A stretch of 64,000 nt of DNA from an uncultured Maribacter sp. (GCA_947498505.1 CANMKG010000007.1:145485-209484); one strand, 5' to 3'; counted from the stretch's first letter, positions 28,189-37,718 are shown. The notes: generated from the sequence alone by a model not told the origin. Translations and numbers: made by a program.

Positions 28189-29937
28189 ATGACCCAAGTT
28201 TTCGGCTCGCAACATATTAAACGTAAGCAAGAAGATTCAAGAGATGGCATAAGTAATATTCCTACGAATAAAACCTTATACATAAATCAGTTTACGGCAA
28301 CAATTCCTCTAAAACCAGTTCTGGTAAGGGGACTCCAAAACTTGAGCGATATATTTAATTACTACCAACCTAACATGGAAGTAGTTTTAGAAGACTATCA
28401 AGAAGCTTTTATAAAAGAAACTTTTTCCTTTAATAATCTCAATGACTTTGAACCTGAAAACTTAATTGAATCTAGTGAGGTATTACAACAGTTAAAACGT
28501 CAACAATTGGAGTGCTTAGAACTCTTAAAAGCTGCTAGAGGAAATAGTGGTTTCCAAAAAATAATTGAAGAAAAAATAAAGCGAAACGCCTTTATCGCTA
28601 CCCTTAACGAGTTCAAAAAACATCTTGACAAAAACACTGAAGCTCAATTTATTGAAAAGTCATTAAACAAAAAAAATGCCGCGGTAAATGTTTTATTGGC
28701 AAATGATCATGAATGGTATAGAATACTCAACACTTCTTCAAGTTCAAAAGCAACTCCAGAATTTCAAAAAAAATTAAAAAACAAACTTCTGGCTCAACAC
28801 TATTTATGGAAACATTTATTTACAGATATTGATAGCATAATAGGTTTTGTTGAAAAAGGTAAAAAGTACTATAAGGAGCTAGATACTAGATTTAAAAAAA
28901 ACTTGCTTCAGATTCTTAAAGAATCTAGTTTCCTTGAAACCACGTATCGCGGAATAAGTCATTTTATTCAAAATACAAATAAAACTAACATTCCGAACCT
29001 AACACTACTAAATGCCGATATTGAACAATGTAAAACGTTAGACAATCCCATTTTTTTAAACACAGTCAAAAAAGAGTTTAATGACACTTTTGATCGTTTA
29101 GACTTAATGGAACACTATAGTCTTATGGTTATTCCTGGTTACCTAGGCACCCACACAACCTTAGAACAATGGGCAAAGATTGCTAGTGAAAACAAAGTTT
29201 TACTACTTACAGACTTTACACATTTAGATAACCCGGATGACGTTTCAGAACTTTTTGAAAAAGCCAATCATGTTAGAGCAGATATGCCTTTGGCGAATGT
29301 GGTAATGACCTGCAACTGGTTAGTAGCCCGTGGTGCAAACAGATGGCTAGGAGAAATGGAACCCTTGTATATACCTCCTTCCTCTGCTCTTGCTGGAAAA
29401 TTATATTCAAGCTTACTATCACAAGCTTGTGCAGGAACAGAATTTGGAGCTGTTGCTGCTGCTAGAGGAGTTCGTTTTTTAATGTCTAAAAACGACTTAT
29501 CCACCATTGAACAAAAAGGACTTATACCCATGTATTACAACAATGGAAGTACCGTAGCTTATTCTGCAAAAACGCTTTTTAATGGTAATAATTTAGGCTT
29601 ACAAACTTATAGTGTTGTTCGTGTTTTTGATTACCTATCAAAAGTTTTAATTGACTATTTAAACCAACGCACTTTTGAAAACTTTAATGTTAATGTACGT
29701 AAACAAGCAATGGAAGAAATTATTCAGTTTTTAGACCAGCATGTAGGTGCAAATAAACTTATTAGCAATTTTTCGGTATTGCGCTTTGAGCGTGACCCTA
29801 AACATAAAGATCAGGTAATGCTTAATTTAAACATTACTCCTTATTTCCCTGCTAAGAATTTTTTAATACGTATGTATGGAAAAAATGATAGTACCAATAG
29901 TAATTGGAAAACAGATTATTTAGCTAATACAAATTAG
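28189..29937 (+). CDS. Natural TssB-TssC fusion sheath-like protein
   Basis: A 582-residue protein carrying both sheath subunits in one chain. Residues 1-148 match TssB (IPTNKTLYINQFTATIPLKP, FNNLNDFEPENLIESSEVLQQL). Residues about 226-582 match TssC: NADIEQCKTLDNP, FDRLDL, VIPGYLG (314-320), MTCNWLVARG, PPSSALAGKLYSSLLSQ, AKTLFNGNNLGLQTYSVVRVFDYL and FPAKNFLIRMYG. A 75-residue linker with no match to either joins them; the N-terminal part of TssC is missing. It is an addition to, not a replacement for, the adjacent tssB and tssC. It may cap or initiate the sheath, or form a specialised ring near the baseplate; this is inference. The next gene begins six bases after its stop codon. Confidence 0.88.
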   Translation: MTQVFGSQHIKRKQEDSRDGISNIPTNKTLYINQFTATIPLKPVLVRGLQNLSDIFNYYQPNMEVVLEDYQEAFIKETFSFNNLNDFEPENLIESSEVLQQLKRQQLECLELLKAARGNSGFQKIIEEKIKRNAFIATLNEFKKHLDKNTEAQFIEKSLNKKNAAVNVLLANDHEWYRILNTSSSSKATPEFQKKLKNKLLAQHYLWKHLFTDIDSIIGFVEKGKKYYKELDTRFKKNLLQILKESSFLETTYRGISHFIQNTNKTNIPNLTLLNADIEQCKTLDNPIFLNTVKKEFNDTFDRLDLMEHYSLMVIPGYLGTHTTLEQWAKIASENKVLLLTDFTHLDNPDDVSELFEKANHVRADMPLANVVMTCNWLVARGANRWLGEMEPLYIPPSSALAGKLYSSLLSQACAGTEFGAVAAARGVRFLMSKNDLSTIEQKGLIPMYYNNGSTVAYSAKTLFNGNNLGLQTYSVVRVFDYLSKVLIDYLNQRTFENFNVNVRKQAMEEIIQFLDQHVGANKLISNFSVLRFERDPKHKDQVMLNLNITPYFPAKNFLIRMYGKNDSTNSNWKTDYLANTN

Positions 29938-29942
29938 AAAAT

Positions 29943-30635
29943 ATGAAAGGAATTTTAGCTATAAACGGCGTCAAACTAAATGTAGTGCATTTTACTAACG
30001 GTATTTATACCGATGCTGATGCTACGGGTAGACCATGGGGTAAACCAAATGGCGGTATTTTTAGTGTAGTTATACCAATGACTAAAGATAATAGTGGTAT
30101 TACTCGCGCTGCGCTGCATGATACCTTAAAAGTAGATGGTAACATTACCTTTTACCAATGGGACTTTGGTAAAGTATTTTCAAAACTAGAATTCGCAAAT
30201 GCACATATTGTTCATTACTCTGAACATTATGACCATCAAAGTAATGAAGAACCAATGATACAGCTAACATTTAGTCCAGGTATACAACGCTTAAACAACG
30301 ATACTATTTTTGAAAAGCCTTGGAACACTAGTAATCCTTTTAAGGACACTTCATCTCCTGTCTCAACAACTAAAAAACCGGTCAGAAAAAAATTAGTCAA
30401 TTACTTCGTAACCGATGCCAAAGGAAATCAACTTAGTGAATACAAAGTAGGAGAAAAAGTAATTCTAAACATAGAAACAAATAACAGAATTGGTGAGGGC
30501 ATAACCATCTCATTAAAAAATAAAAGTCATGATTTTAAATTCAGAGGTCAAACTTTAAACAATGATAAGCTAAGCAATTATATTATAAATAGCGATTTAG
30601 AACAAATTGAACTGGACGTAGTTAATCAACAATAA
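29943..30635 (+). CDS. Extended Hcp (TssD) with C-terminal cargo domain
   Basis: Residues 1-122 are an Hcp/TssD domain (DADATGRPWGKPNGGIFSVVIPM and HYSEHYDHQSNEEPMIQLTFSPG), clearly divergent from the other two Hcp copies of the island. After a Ser/Thr/Pro linker (about 130-150), residues 155-230 form an extra domain containing YFVTDAKGNQLSEYKVGEKVILNIETNN, which looks like an immunoglobulin-like beta domain. Extended Hcps are known to carry effectors. The lipase gene starts one base after this stop codon, so the extension is a plausible docking module for that effector. Confidence 0.8.
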   Translation: MKGILAINGVKLNVVHFTNGIYTDADATGRPWGKPNGGIFSVVIPMTKDNSGITRAALHDTLKVDGNITFYQWDFGKVFSKLEFANAHIVHYSEHYDHQSNEEPMIQLTFSPGIQRLNNDTIFEKPWNTSNPFKDTSSPVSTTKKPVRKKLVNYFVTDAKGNQLSEYKVGEKVILNIETNNRIGEGITISLKNKSHDFKFRGQTLNNDKLSNYIINSDLEQIELDVVNQQ

Positions 30636-30636
30636 T

Positions 30637-32217
30637 ATGGCTGTAAACACATTTAAATTAGAATTCGAGGACGGAGTTAGCAAATCTTTAAACGTAAAAG
30701 TTGTTGGGTTTAAAGATATAATTATGTTTGTTCCAGGAACTACGGACCCTCTTAATACTACAAATTTAAAACATCAAGCAAATAAAAACTACTGGCGCAA
30801 CAGTCAAGAAAACTTCTGGGGAAAAGTTAAAAAGCTAAAACCTCAATTTTTAGATTTACATATTGAAGACACTTTTTTTAGTTGGTCTGGAGATAATAAT
30901 ACCCAAGATAGAAATAACGCCGCGGATAGGTTATTAGATTTGTTCTCTCGAGTGTATTCTGGTTTTAAAAACAAAGATGTTCATATACACCTTGTAGGAC
31001 ATTCTCATGGAGGTAATGTAATTAATCAATTTACGGAATTAATTGCATCCGATTCGCGATTTCCAGAATTGTGGAAAATTAAAAGCATTACCTACTTGTC
31101 TACTCCTTTTTTTCAAAAAAAACATCAACTTAATTCCGCTAAACTTCACGGAGAATGTAAAATCATCAACGTTCATAATGATTATGACATAACGCAACGG
31201 TTTATAGCAGATTTCTCATTAAACAATTTAGAAGGATTAATTCAAAAATTAAATAGTCAAAAATTCAAAAACGCTCTAAACGAAATTGAAAAAACCAATT
31301 TTGACACCTTTAAAATATTAGCCGGATTTGTAGTAGAAAACAAAACTGAAGGCCCAAAAGTATGGAGTGAAACCGTAGTATTACTAAACGGAGTTAACAA
31401 ATTTATTGACGAAATAATAGATTACATAGATTCATTCAAGCCAAAAAAATTACAAATAGAGGTTAATGAATTGCGTTTGATTTTTGAAAAATTAAAAAAA
31501 TGGGTTACCAGCGCTCGTAACACTTTTGATAAAAATAAAACCAATAGAGATGGAGGTTATGGAAGGAACGAATTTGTTAAAGATGCAAATTTCATCGAAG
31601 CTTTTAAACTATTAAACACCCTTTTTAAAATAGATAAAAAAATATCAACCAGCTACCTTCTAGACCTATTAGCTCGAGTTTTTAAAGAAAAGAAAGATAT
31701 AACAGATAGTATTGACGACACTTCTTGGACCCCTAAAAAACAAGTGCAAAATAAGTTTAACATTTTGGATTTAGATATCACTAATAAAGATGAATTTCAC
31801 TCAAAGAACAAAAAGAATGACTTTGAAGAATTTGCCAAAGGTGTTGAAAATAGTATGAAAAAAAATGATTTAGCGGAAGTACTAATGCGATTGTTTAGTC
31901 AATTTATTAATCCCAAAAAATTTGGAAACATAATATCTGCTATTAACTATCTTCTAGAACCTTTAGTATGGGGACAGTTGGACTCTCAATTAACTATATT
32001 GAGAAAAAATTTAGAAAAGTACCATTCATTTGTTGAACAATTTAATAAAGATTTGACCATTAAAGAATCTAATAATGACGGCCACCCTAAACTAGGAAGC
32101 GTTCCTTATTTTGCTACAACCGCACATAGCCTAAGCCACTCTGAATTATGGTCCGATGTGGAAAAAGAGCTTAAAAGCGCCTTTAGTTCAGGAAAAAACC
32201 CTGGTTACAAAAAATAA
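30637..32217 (+). CDS. Probable T6SS lipase effector (alpha/beta hydrolase)
   Basis: A 526-residue protein with a nucleophile elbow GHSHGGN (121-127, Ser123 catalytic) and an oxyanion-hole-like FVPGTTDP near 31-38. NVHNDYD (about 175) offers a catalytic Asp, and a late AHSLSHSELW (about 505) a catalytic His. No signal peptide is present, fitting direct T6SS delivery. Family logic points to a phospholipase attacking target membranes (Tle-like), but the subfamily is not recognised. It is sandwiched between an extended Hcp and a small membrane protein, the usual effector-immunity layout. Confidence 0.75.
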   Translation: MAVNTFKLEFEDGVSKSLNVKVVGFKDIIMFVPGTTDPLNTTNLKHQANKNYWRNSQENFWGKVKKLKPQFLDLHIEDTFFSWSGDNNTQDRNNAADRLLDLFSRVYSGFKNKDVHIHLVGHSHGGNVINQFTELIASDSRFPELWKIKSITYLSTPFFQKKHQLNSAKLHGECKIINVHNDYDITQRFIADFSLNNLEGLIQKLNSQKFKNALNEIEKTNFDTFKILAGFVVENKTEGPKVWSETVVLLNGVNKFIDEIIDYIDSFKPKKLQIEVNELRLIFEKLKKWVTSARNTFDKNKTNRDGGYGRNEFVKDANFIEAFKLLNTLFKIDKKISTSYLLDLLARVFKEKKDITDSIDDTSWTPKKQVQNKFNILDLDITNKDEFHSKNKKNDFEEFAKGVENSMKKNDLAEVLMRLFSQFINPKKFGNIISAINYLLEPLVWGQLDSQLTILRKNLEKYHSFVEQFNKDLTIKESNNDGHPKLGSVPYFATTAHSLSHSELWSDVEKELKSAFSSGKNPGYKK

Positions 32218-32222
32218 ACACT

Positions 32223-32564
32223 ATGAAAAAGAGAACCAAATTAGCATTAAAATTTACAATCGTATTTCTAATTACTTTGCTTTTAATTACGCTTTATTTA
32301 GTGTTTGCATTCACTGAATTTAAAGAACCTATTAGCGTAAAACTGGTCACGAAGATTATTAAGCAATTTGGACTAATAATTAGCATCCCTACTACTCTTT
32401 TGTTTTTAGCAGCTGATTTCTTGTTGTTAAAACTGATTAAAAAAAATTGGATTCTAAATATGATAAGGGTTATTGTGCTATTCATATTTACATATTTAGT
32501 GAGTTTAATGCTCTCTAGCTATATTATTTTCAATGCACTATTAGATAGTCCCGTAAACAGTTAA
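32223..32564 (+). CDS. Small membrane protein, probable immunity to the lipase
   Basis: A 113-residue protein with three hydrophobic segments (about 8-28, 48-68 and 76-103). It has no recognised family. It starts five bases after the lipase stop codon and precedes tssE. Immunity proteins to membrane-acting T6SS effectors often lie in the envelope, which fits the proposed lipase target; the assignment rests on position and topology only. Confidence 0.55.
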   Translation: MKKRTKLALKFTIVFLITLLLITLYLVFAFTEFKEPISVKLVTKIIKQFGLIISIPTTLLFLAADFLLLKLIKKNWILNMIRVIVLFIFTYLVSLMLSSYIIFNALLDSPVNS

Positions 32565-32576
32565 TAACACAGAAAC

Positions 32577-33008
32577 ATGAAACTTAATTACTACAGTTTA
32601 CCACTAGATACCGGCCGTTTAATAAGCGGTAAAAAAACAGAAAAAATGCTGTTAGGTGAATCTGTAGCACAACATTTACATTTAGTAATGACCACAAGTT
32701 TTGGGGAATGTCAATTTGATAAAAGTTTTGGTTGTGCACTTTGGAATATAGATTTCAACAACGTAACAAGCGATGCTAAATTAAAGGAAAACATAGCCGA
32801 AGCAATATTAAAATCATTACGACGTCATGAAAAAAGACTCTCAAATATAGATGTTTCAATAGATGTTGAACAAGAGGAAAGTAACATTGACGAGAAAAAA
32901 AGTAGGATAAAAAAGTTAGTGCATATTACTATTAGTGGGCTACTAACTCAAATTGATGACGAATTCGTCTATTACGAACATTTTTATATTGGACCGTTGT
33001 CCTATTAA
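32577..33008 (+). CDS. tssE: T6SS baseplate protein TssE (gp25-like)
   Basis: A 143-residue gp25/GPW-family protein. SVAQHLHLVMTTSFGECQFDKSFG matches the N-terminal part of the domain, ENIAEAILKSLRRHEKRLSNIDVSI matches the conserved helix (the family usually has EERI or similar in the hinge), and beta strands follow. In the baseplate TssE joins TssF/TssG and seeds sheath assembly. It is four bases upstream of tssF. Confidence 0.85.
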   Translation: MKLNYYSLPLDTGRLISGKKTEKMLLGESVAQHLHLVMTTSFGECQFDKSFGCALWNIDFNNVTSDAKLKENIAEAILKSLRRHEKRLSNIDVSIDVEQEESNIDEKKSRIKKLVHITISGLLTQIDDEFVYYEHFYIGPLSY

Positions 33009-33011
33009 AAT

Positions 33012-34889
33012 ATGGAAGATTATAATAAAAAACACATTACCCGCGATATGCTTAAGCAAGCTGCGCAACTATGGAATATTCCATTAGGAGAAACCGAAAC
33101 TTCTTTTGACCCATTGGTTGTTATGCTTATAAAAGCATGTGCAGGTGAATTAGAAAAAGTACATGGAAAACTCAAAGATATGAGTGCTTCCATAACCGAA
33201 AACCTAGTGGAGTTAATGGAACCCGATTACGGGCGTAGTGCAACCCCAGCTCACGGAATTGTACAATTTTCTCCTAAAGTAGAACAAGGCATTCTTAACC
33301 CTAACCAACAACTTTTACATAACCCTATCCAAGATTTATCCGCTAATAATCGTGAAGAATTTTTCTTTTCAAGTATTGACAGTTATCCGTTAACCGATGC
33401 TAAGGTGGACTATTTAATTGCTGGAAAATCGTTAATACAATTCGATAAACTTGGAAGAAACAAGCAAATAGGTTCAACAAAAAAAGCAATAGCGCCTCAT
33501 ACCATTTATATTGGTATTAGCACAGAACAAGAAACGTTAAACCTTACTAAACTACCCATTTATTTAAAGGCTAGAGGAGCGCAATCTACGTTGTTTTATC
33601 ACTATCTTAAAACTGCAAATTGGTGGCTAGATGATACACAACTACAAACCACTAACGGACTTGGAAATTATACAAATAAAGCTCAAAAAATATTAGAAAG
33701 AGATTATAATGCAAATGCAACCAAAATGCATCGCATATGCAATACGGTAGACCGCTACTATCAAAAACATTACATTACACTTGAAGGACCTACTTTACTA
33801 ACTTCATCAACAAAAAAAACGTCACTTAAAGAAAAAAAAATAACCACTACTGCATCAGCAATAGAAGATTTACTGGACAAAAAAGAATTTAAACCAAAAG
33901 GGAATATTTTTTGGTTAAAAATTGTGTTTAACAGCATTGTTCCAGATACGCTATTACAAGACCTGTTTATCAGCATTAATGCGTACCCAGTTATTAATAG
34001 AAAAAGACATAAGGTTACCTATCAAATGAAAGATTACCTAAACGTAATTCCTATTTTGACAGATAAACCCTTTTTAGATATTGCCACATTAGAAAACATA
34101 AAAGGTAAAGCATATTATCCTCAACAAATACATGAAAAATTCCAACATGATTCTTCTCTAAAGGGGAGCTATGTTATTTGGGATCATGGCATGGGAAAAT
34201 TAGAACAACGTAAAGCAAAAGAGCAAGTAACACATTTGTTAGACCTACTCCAAGACGAAAGTGCTGCTTTTACTTTTATGAATCAAGAGTTTTTAAAAAA
34301 CAACCTTACGCAACTAGGAAAATTAATGACCGCTATAGATCAAAAATTGACCAATAGCGAAAACCTCAACAAGCAAACATATTATCTACAGATAAATCCT
34401 TTTGATGTAAACGAGCATTTAATACTAACTTATTGGACAACAGATGGCGAATTAGCTAATGATATTCCCGTTGGTGGAATGCTAACCCCATATCAAGATG
34501 ATTACTCTTTTTTAAAGGGGGGACAGTTTTTGACAATGGTACATGGGGGTAGTACAAACCCTAACCGCAAAGAACGATTAAACCGCTACAGAAGCAAAGC
34601 GTTATCCGGAGATCGCATTGTAACCGTGGCAGACTTAAAAGCATTTTGTCATATGCATTACGGAAAAATAGTTTCCGATATAAAGGTCAAGCAAGCCACC
34701 ACACTACAAATCAATAGAAATAAAGGAAGAATTCCGTGTATGCAAATCACCATTACACCATCCAGAGAGCATTTAGTTTCCGATGAAGCGTGGGAACACC
34801 TACATGAGGACTTACTATATCATCTAAAACATAGAGCCTTAAACATTTTACCACATATTATTAAAATGAACAAACACTATGAAAAATAA
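33012..34889 (+). CDS. tssF: T6SS baseplate protein TssF
   Basis: A 625-residue baseplate wedge subunit. The N-terminal block LWNIPLGETETSFDPLVVMLIKACAGELEKVHGKL followed by LVELMEPDYGRSATPAHGIVQF is typical of TssF/VasA. The C-terminal region GRIPCMQITITPSREHLVSDEAWEHLHEDLLYHLKHRALNI fits the phage gp6-like end. It overlaps the next gene by 11 bases, so it is translationally coupled. TssE and TssK flank the same unit. Confidence 0.85.
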   Translation: MEDYNKKHITRDMLKQAAQLWNIPLGETETSFDPLVVMLIKACAGELEKVHGKLKDMSASITENLVELMEPDYGRSATPAHGIVQFSPKVEQGILNPNQQLLHNPIQDLSANNREEFFFSSIDSYPLTDAKVDYLIAGKSLIQFDKLGRNKQIGSTKKAIAPHTIYIGISTEQETLNLTKLPIYLKARGAQSTLFYHYLKTANWWLDDTQLQTTNGLGNYTNKAQKILERDYNANATKMHRICNTVDRYYQKHYITLEGPTLLTSSTKKTSLKEKKITTTASAIEDLLDKKEFKPKGNIFWLKIVFNSIVPDTLLQDLFISINAYPVINRKRHKVTYQMKDYLNVIPILTDKPFLDIATLENIKGKAYYPQQIHEKFQHDSSLKGSYVIWDHGMGKLEQRKAKEQVTHLLDLLQDESAAFTFMNQEFLKNNLTQLGKLMTAIDQKLTNSENLNKQTYYLQINPFDVNEHLILTYWTTDGELANDIPVGGMLTPYQDDYSFLKGGQFLTMVHGGSTNPNRKERLNRYRSKALSGDRIVTVADLKAFCHMHYGKIVSDIKVKQATTLQINRNKGRIPCMQITITPSREHLVSDEAWEHLHEDLLYHLKHRALNILPHIIKMNKHYEK

Positions 34890-35883
34890 AGCTAGTCAGG
34901 CACCGTACTTAGATAACATGGTTCGCTACTTTTTTGCTGCAATTATTGGCATTTCTGGCATAATAGTAGGCTTTAAAGTTGCGGACACCATGAATTGTGA
35001 ATATGTAGAAATAGATATTTCTGCCATGGAATATAGAGTGGGCGAACTTATTGAGTTTACAGACCTAACAGAAAAAGCGGAAAGCTGGTCATGGAGTTTC
35101 GGAGACAGCACAGATACAGTAGATAAACGCAAAGCATATCACATCTACGATAAACCTGGAAACTACGAAATACGTTTAATGGTTAACGGGCAGTGTGAGC
35201 GTCTGGAAGAATTAATTATAAAAGAAAGAAAATTTGTATTAGACCCTTCAAAAATCCCTTATTTTGAATTACCCGAAAGCATTGCAGTAGGCACTCCCCT
35301 TCGTGTTAAAGACACCACCAAAAGCTATAGTTGGGAATGGCGTTTTGGAGATACCTCAAAAGCAAACGCTCTAACTCGTAGAGCCGAATATACCTATAAA
35401 GAACCAGGTATACGAACCGTTTCGTTAATCACAAATGGAGACATTCGCCATATGGCCAGCAAAAAGATTATGGTTTATTTAAAAGAAAATCCACCTCCAA
35501 AACCCAATCGTAGACGAAGAAGAAACGCAAGTCAGGCAGTATCAATTGATACCATTCCTATAATTCCTGAAGATTGGATAGAAAGTCAATTAAAAAAGGA
35601 TATGGGACCATACATAAGCGAAGGAGATTTTAAAACGCAGTTAGAAAAAGTAATTCGAGAGGATGCTAGTCCCAAATACTTTACAGAATACTTCTGCGGA
35701 GAAATTAACAAAAACTGTATCGTAGATGGTGAAAGCATGCCTTTTTTAGAGCTATGCACATATCTTAAAAAACGAAAAAGAAGAAAAATAACAAAGCTAG
35801 AACTCTTTAGAGAAGAAGGTTCTAATTGTATTAAATATGTACAATTAAGTTTAAAAAGAAAGTGGTTACAGGTTAAAAAATAA
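34879..35883 (+). CDS. PKD-domain membrane protein, candidate T6SS-iii membrane-complex subunit (TssP type)
   Basis: One N-terminal transmembrane helix (about 15-33) is followed by two PKD-like repeats: WSWSFGDSTDTVDKRKAYHIYDKPGNYEIRLMV (about 68-100) and WEWRFGDTSKANALTRRAEYTYKEPGIRTVSLI (about 152-185). A basic, Pro-rich hinge (PPPKPNRRRRR) separates them from a 110-residue C-terminal domain with several Cys. T6SS-iii lacks TssJLM and uses TssN/O/P/Q/R instead. This protein lies in the same operon as tssK; the TssP label is from context and is not certain. Confidence 0.6.
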   Translation: MKNKASQAPYLDNMVRYFFAAIIGISGIIVGFKVADTMNCEYVEIDISAMEYRVGELIEFTDLTEKAESWSWSFGDSTDTVDKRKAYHIYDKPGNYEIRLMVNGQCERLEELIIKERKFVLDPSKIPYFELPESIAVGTPLRVKDTTKSYSWEWRFGDTSKANALTRRAEYTYKEPGIRTVSLITNGDIRHMASKKIMVYLKENPPPKPNRRRRRNASQAVSIDTIPIIPEDWIESQLKKDMGPYISEGDFKTQLEKVIREDASPKYFTEYFCGEINKNCIVDGESMPFLELCTYLKKRKRRKITKLELFREEGSNCIKYVQLSLKRKWLQVKK

Positions 35884-35887
35884 TATT

Positions 35888-37042
35888 ATGGAAAATACAA
35901 CTATACATCGCATTAACTGGGTAGATGGGATGAAAATGAATAAAGATCATTTTCTAGGGTTAGAAGACGCATTGTTACAGCATACCGCATATACCAATAT
36001 GGGGCATATTACCAATAACAATTATGGATTATTATCCGTTTCTGGTGAGAAAAAATTCAATATTCAGCTATCATTAGATGGTCGCAAAGGAGCCACCGTT
36101 ACTTTACTTAGCTGTTATGCTATAACTCGAGGAGGTCACCTCATTCATGTAAATGAGCAAATTACCAGCTTATTAGCACTTTCCAATACAACCTTAAGTT
36201 GTCATAAAGAATGGGGTAAAGATGAAAGCGGCACCTTTCAAATAGTATTAGGTGTTAGCCCGCTAGAGCGTATTGCAATTGGATCTGCCGATCCAGAAGA
36301 ACAACCGCTTCGTAAACCATATGTCGTTCCAAAATATCAAATATCCATATTACCTGTTAAAGATGAACAACCCGAAGAAATGGGAGATTTTCATTTAACC
36401 ATTGGTTTAATAACGGTTGAAAAAGGAATAGCACACTTAGTAGAAAATTATATACCGCCATGTACAACGCTTAATGCGCATCCAAGTTTGTGGGATTATT
36501 ATCAAAATTTTGGTGGTGCTTTAAATGCTCTGGAGGAACTCAGTCTAAAAATAATTCAAAAAATATACCGCAAAAAGCAAAGTAACGATTTGGCCCGTAT
36601 GGTACTTTCCATAACTAAAGATTTACAGCTATACCTTTCTCATGCCATACCCAACTACCGAATAACGGATATGCACGCAGAACCAACTCATATGATTGCT
36701 CGCTTAATGGGAGTTGCCAGAACAGTTCAAGGCAGTGTAAACATATACGCAGGAACCGGAAAAGAATCACTATTAAATTATTTAACGGAATGGTGCGATT
36801 TAAATCAAGGGGAGTTTGAAAATGTTTTATCCAACGTTTCACAACTCCAATATGTGCACAACAACATGTCTAAATCCATAGAAGTAGTAGAACAATGTAC
36901 AAATCTGTTAGTTCAACTCTTTAGAAAATTAGAAGAACTAGAGTACATCGGTAAAAAATCTAGCTCTAAGCTTTTTGTAAAAGAAGATATCATTGAAGAG
37001 GAACAAACTCGCGTATCTGGCAGGTTTTTTGTAGAGGAATAA
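35888..37042 (+). CDS. tssK: T6SS baseplate protein TssK
   Basis: A 384-residue TssK. The N-terminal motif IHRINWVDGMKMNKDHFLGLEDALLQHTAY is the family start (WxDGMxxxxxHF). The body has beta strands followed by helical segments and a C-terminal head. TssK links the baseplate to the membrane complex, in T6SS-iii to TssN. It is the last gene of the unit that starts with the fusion protein; 135 noncoding bases and a T6SS motif copy follow. Confidence 0.85.
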   Translation: MENTTIHRINWVDGMKMNKDHFLGLEDALLQHTAYTNMGHITNNNYGLLSVSGEKKFNIQLSLDGRKGATVTLLSCYAITRGGHLIHVNEQITSLLALSNTTLSCHKEWGKDESGTFQIVLGVSPLERIAIGSADPEEQPLRKPYVVPKYQISILPVKDEQPEEMGDFHLTIGLITVEKGIAHLVENYIPPCTTLNAHPSLWDYYQNFGGALNALEELSLKIIQKIYRKKQSNDLARMVLSITKDLQLYLSHAIPNYRITDMHAEPTHMIARLMGVARTVQGSVNIYAGTGKESLLNYLTEWCDLNQGEFENVLSNVSQLQYVHNNMSKSIEVVEQCTNLLVQLFRKLEELEYIGKKSSSKLFVKEDIIEEEQTRVSGRFFVEE

Positions 37043-37065
37043 TACATTGTACGAAAAAACATATG

Positions 37066-37081
37066 GTGTATTTCGTCGAAA
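37066..37081 (+). promoter_or_regulatory. T6SS motif copy 4, upstream of tssO
   Basis: GTGTATTTCGTCGAAA matches the hcp-upstream copies at all but one or two positions and lies 112 bases upstream of the tssO ATG, a similar distance to the other copies. It suggests that a new transcription unit starts here. Confidence 0.6.
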
Positions 37082-37177
37082 ATTCAAAAAAAGAAAGAAA
37101 ATAACATATATATTAACCTAAAAATCTTCGTATATAGACTGGTTAACAACCAATTAACTTACGCAGACCATTAATCT

Positions 37178-37690
37178 ATGAAAGCAAAAAACGAAAAAGA
37201 ACGGAACAAAAGTTTCTTAAAATTCATTGCTCTTTTTGTTGTAACCACACTACTAGTTATTGGGGCAATATTTTTAAACTATCGTGTTCCACATAAAGAA
37301 AATGCATTACTTAGAGAGCGTGCAAAAAAAATTGAACGAGAAATAGAATTTCAGCGAACGTTTGCAAGTGAAATTAACAACACAAGAAACTTATTAGATT
37401 CTCTAGATTTAAAAGGGCAAAACCTTTCCTATTTAAACGATTTAATAGGTCAAAAATTAGTAAAAATACAAAGCGGATTACCCGCTAAAGATTCAACTTT
37501 TAGATACAAAATGTATAAAAACATTTTAGACATACTGGTTGATTATCAAAAAAGTAAGAAAGAATTAAACGCCTTATCTGACGCTCAAACTCAAATTAAA
37601 GATTATCAAATAGAGCTCGAAAAAACACAACAAGAATTAGAACAAGCAAAACGCGATTTAGATATTTTACGAGTGTCTAGAAGACGATAA
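37178..37690 (+). CDS. tssO: T6SS membrane-complex protein TssO
   Basis: A 170-residue protein with a basic N-terminus, one transmembrane helix (about 15-33) and a long coiled coil: helical heptads run from about 40 to 65 and again from 120 to 165 (QIELEKTQQELEQAKRDLDIL). This layout is that of TssO in the Bacteroidota membrane complex. It would span the inner membrane and extend into the periplasm. Its own promoter with a T6SS motif copy lies upstream. Confidence 0.75.
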   Translation: MKAKNEKERNKSFLKFIALFVVTTLLVIGAIFLNYRVPHKENALLRERAKKIEREIEFQRTFASEINNTRNLLDSLDLKGQNLSYLNDLIGQKLVKIQSGLPAKDSTFRYKMYKNILDILVDYQKSKKELNALSDAQTQIKDYQIELEKTQQELEQAKRDLDILRVSRRR

Positions 37691-37702
37691 CTGTTAAACT
37701 AT

Positions 37703-37718
37703 GTGCATTAGGTCGAAT
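37703..37718 (+). promoter_or_regulatory. Possible T6SS motif copy 6 (weak)
   Basis: GTGCATTAGGTCGAAT keeps both halves, TGCATT and TCGAA, at the same three-base spacing as the strong copies but differs in the middle. It lies 116 bases upstream of the NlpC/P60 lipoprotein gene. Confidence 0.35.

Noticed and set aside
34879..35883. PKD protein as a secreted adhesin
   Set aside because: It has a single N-terminal membrane anchor without a T9SS C-terminal domain and sits between tssF and tssK, so a T6SS role is more likely.
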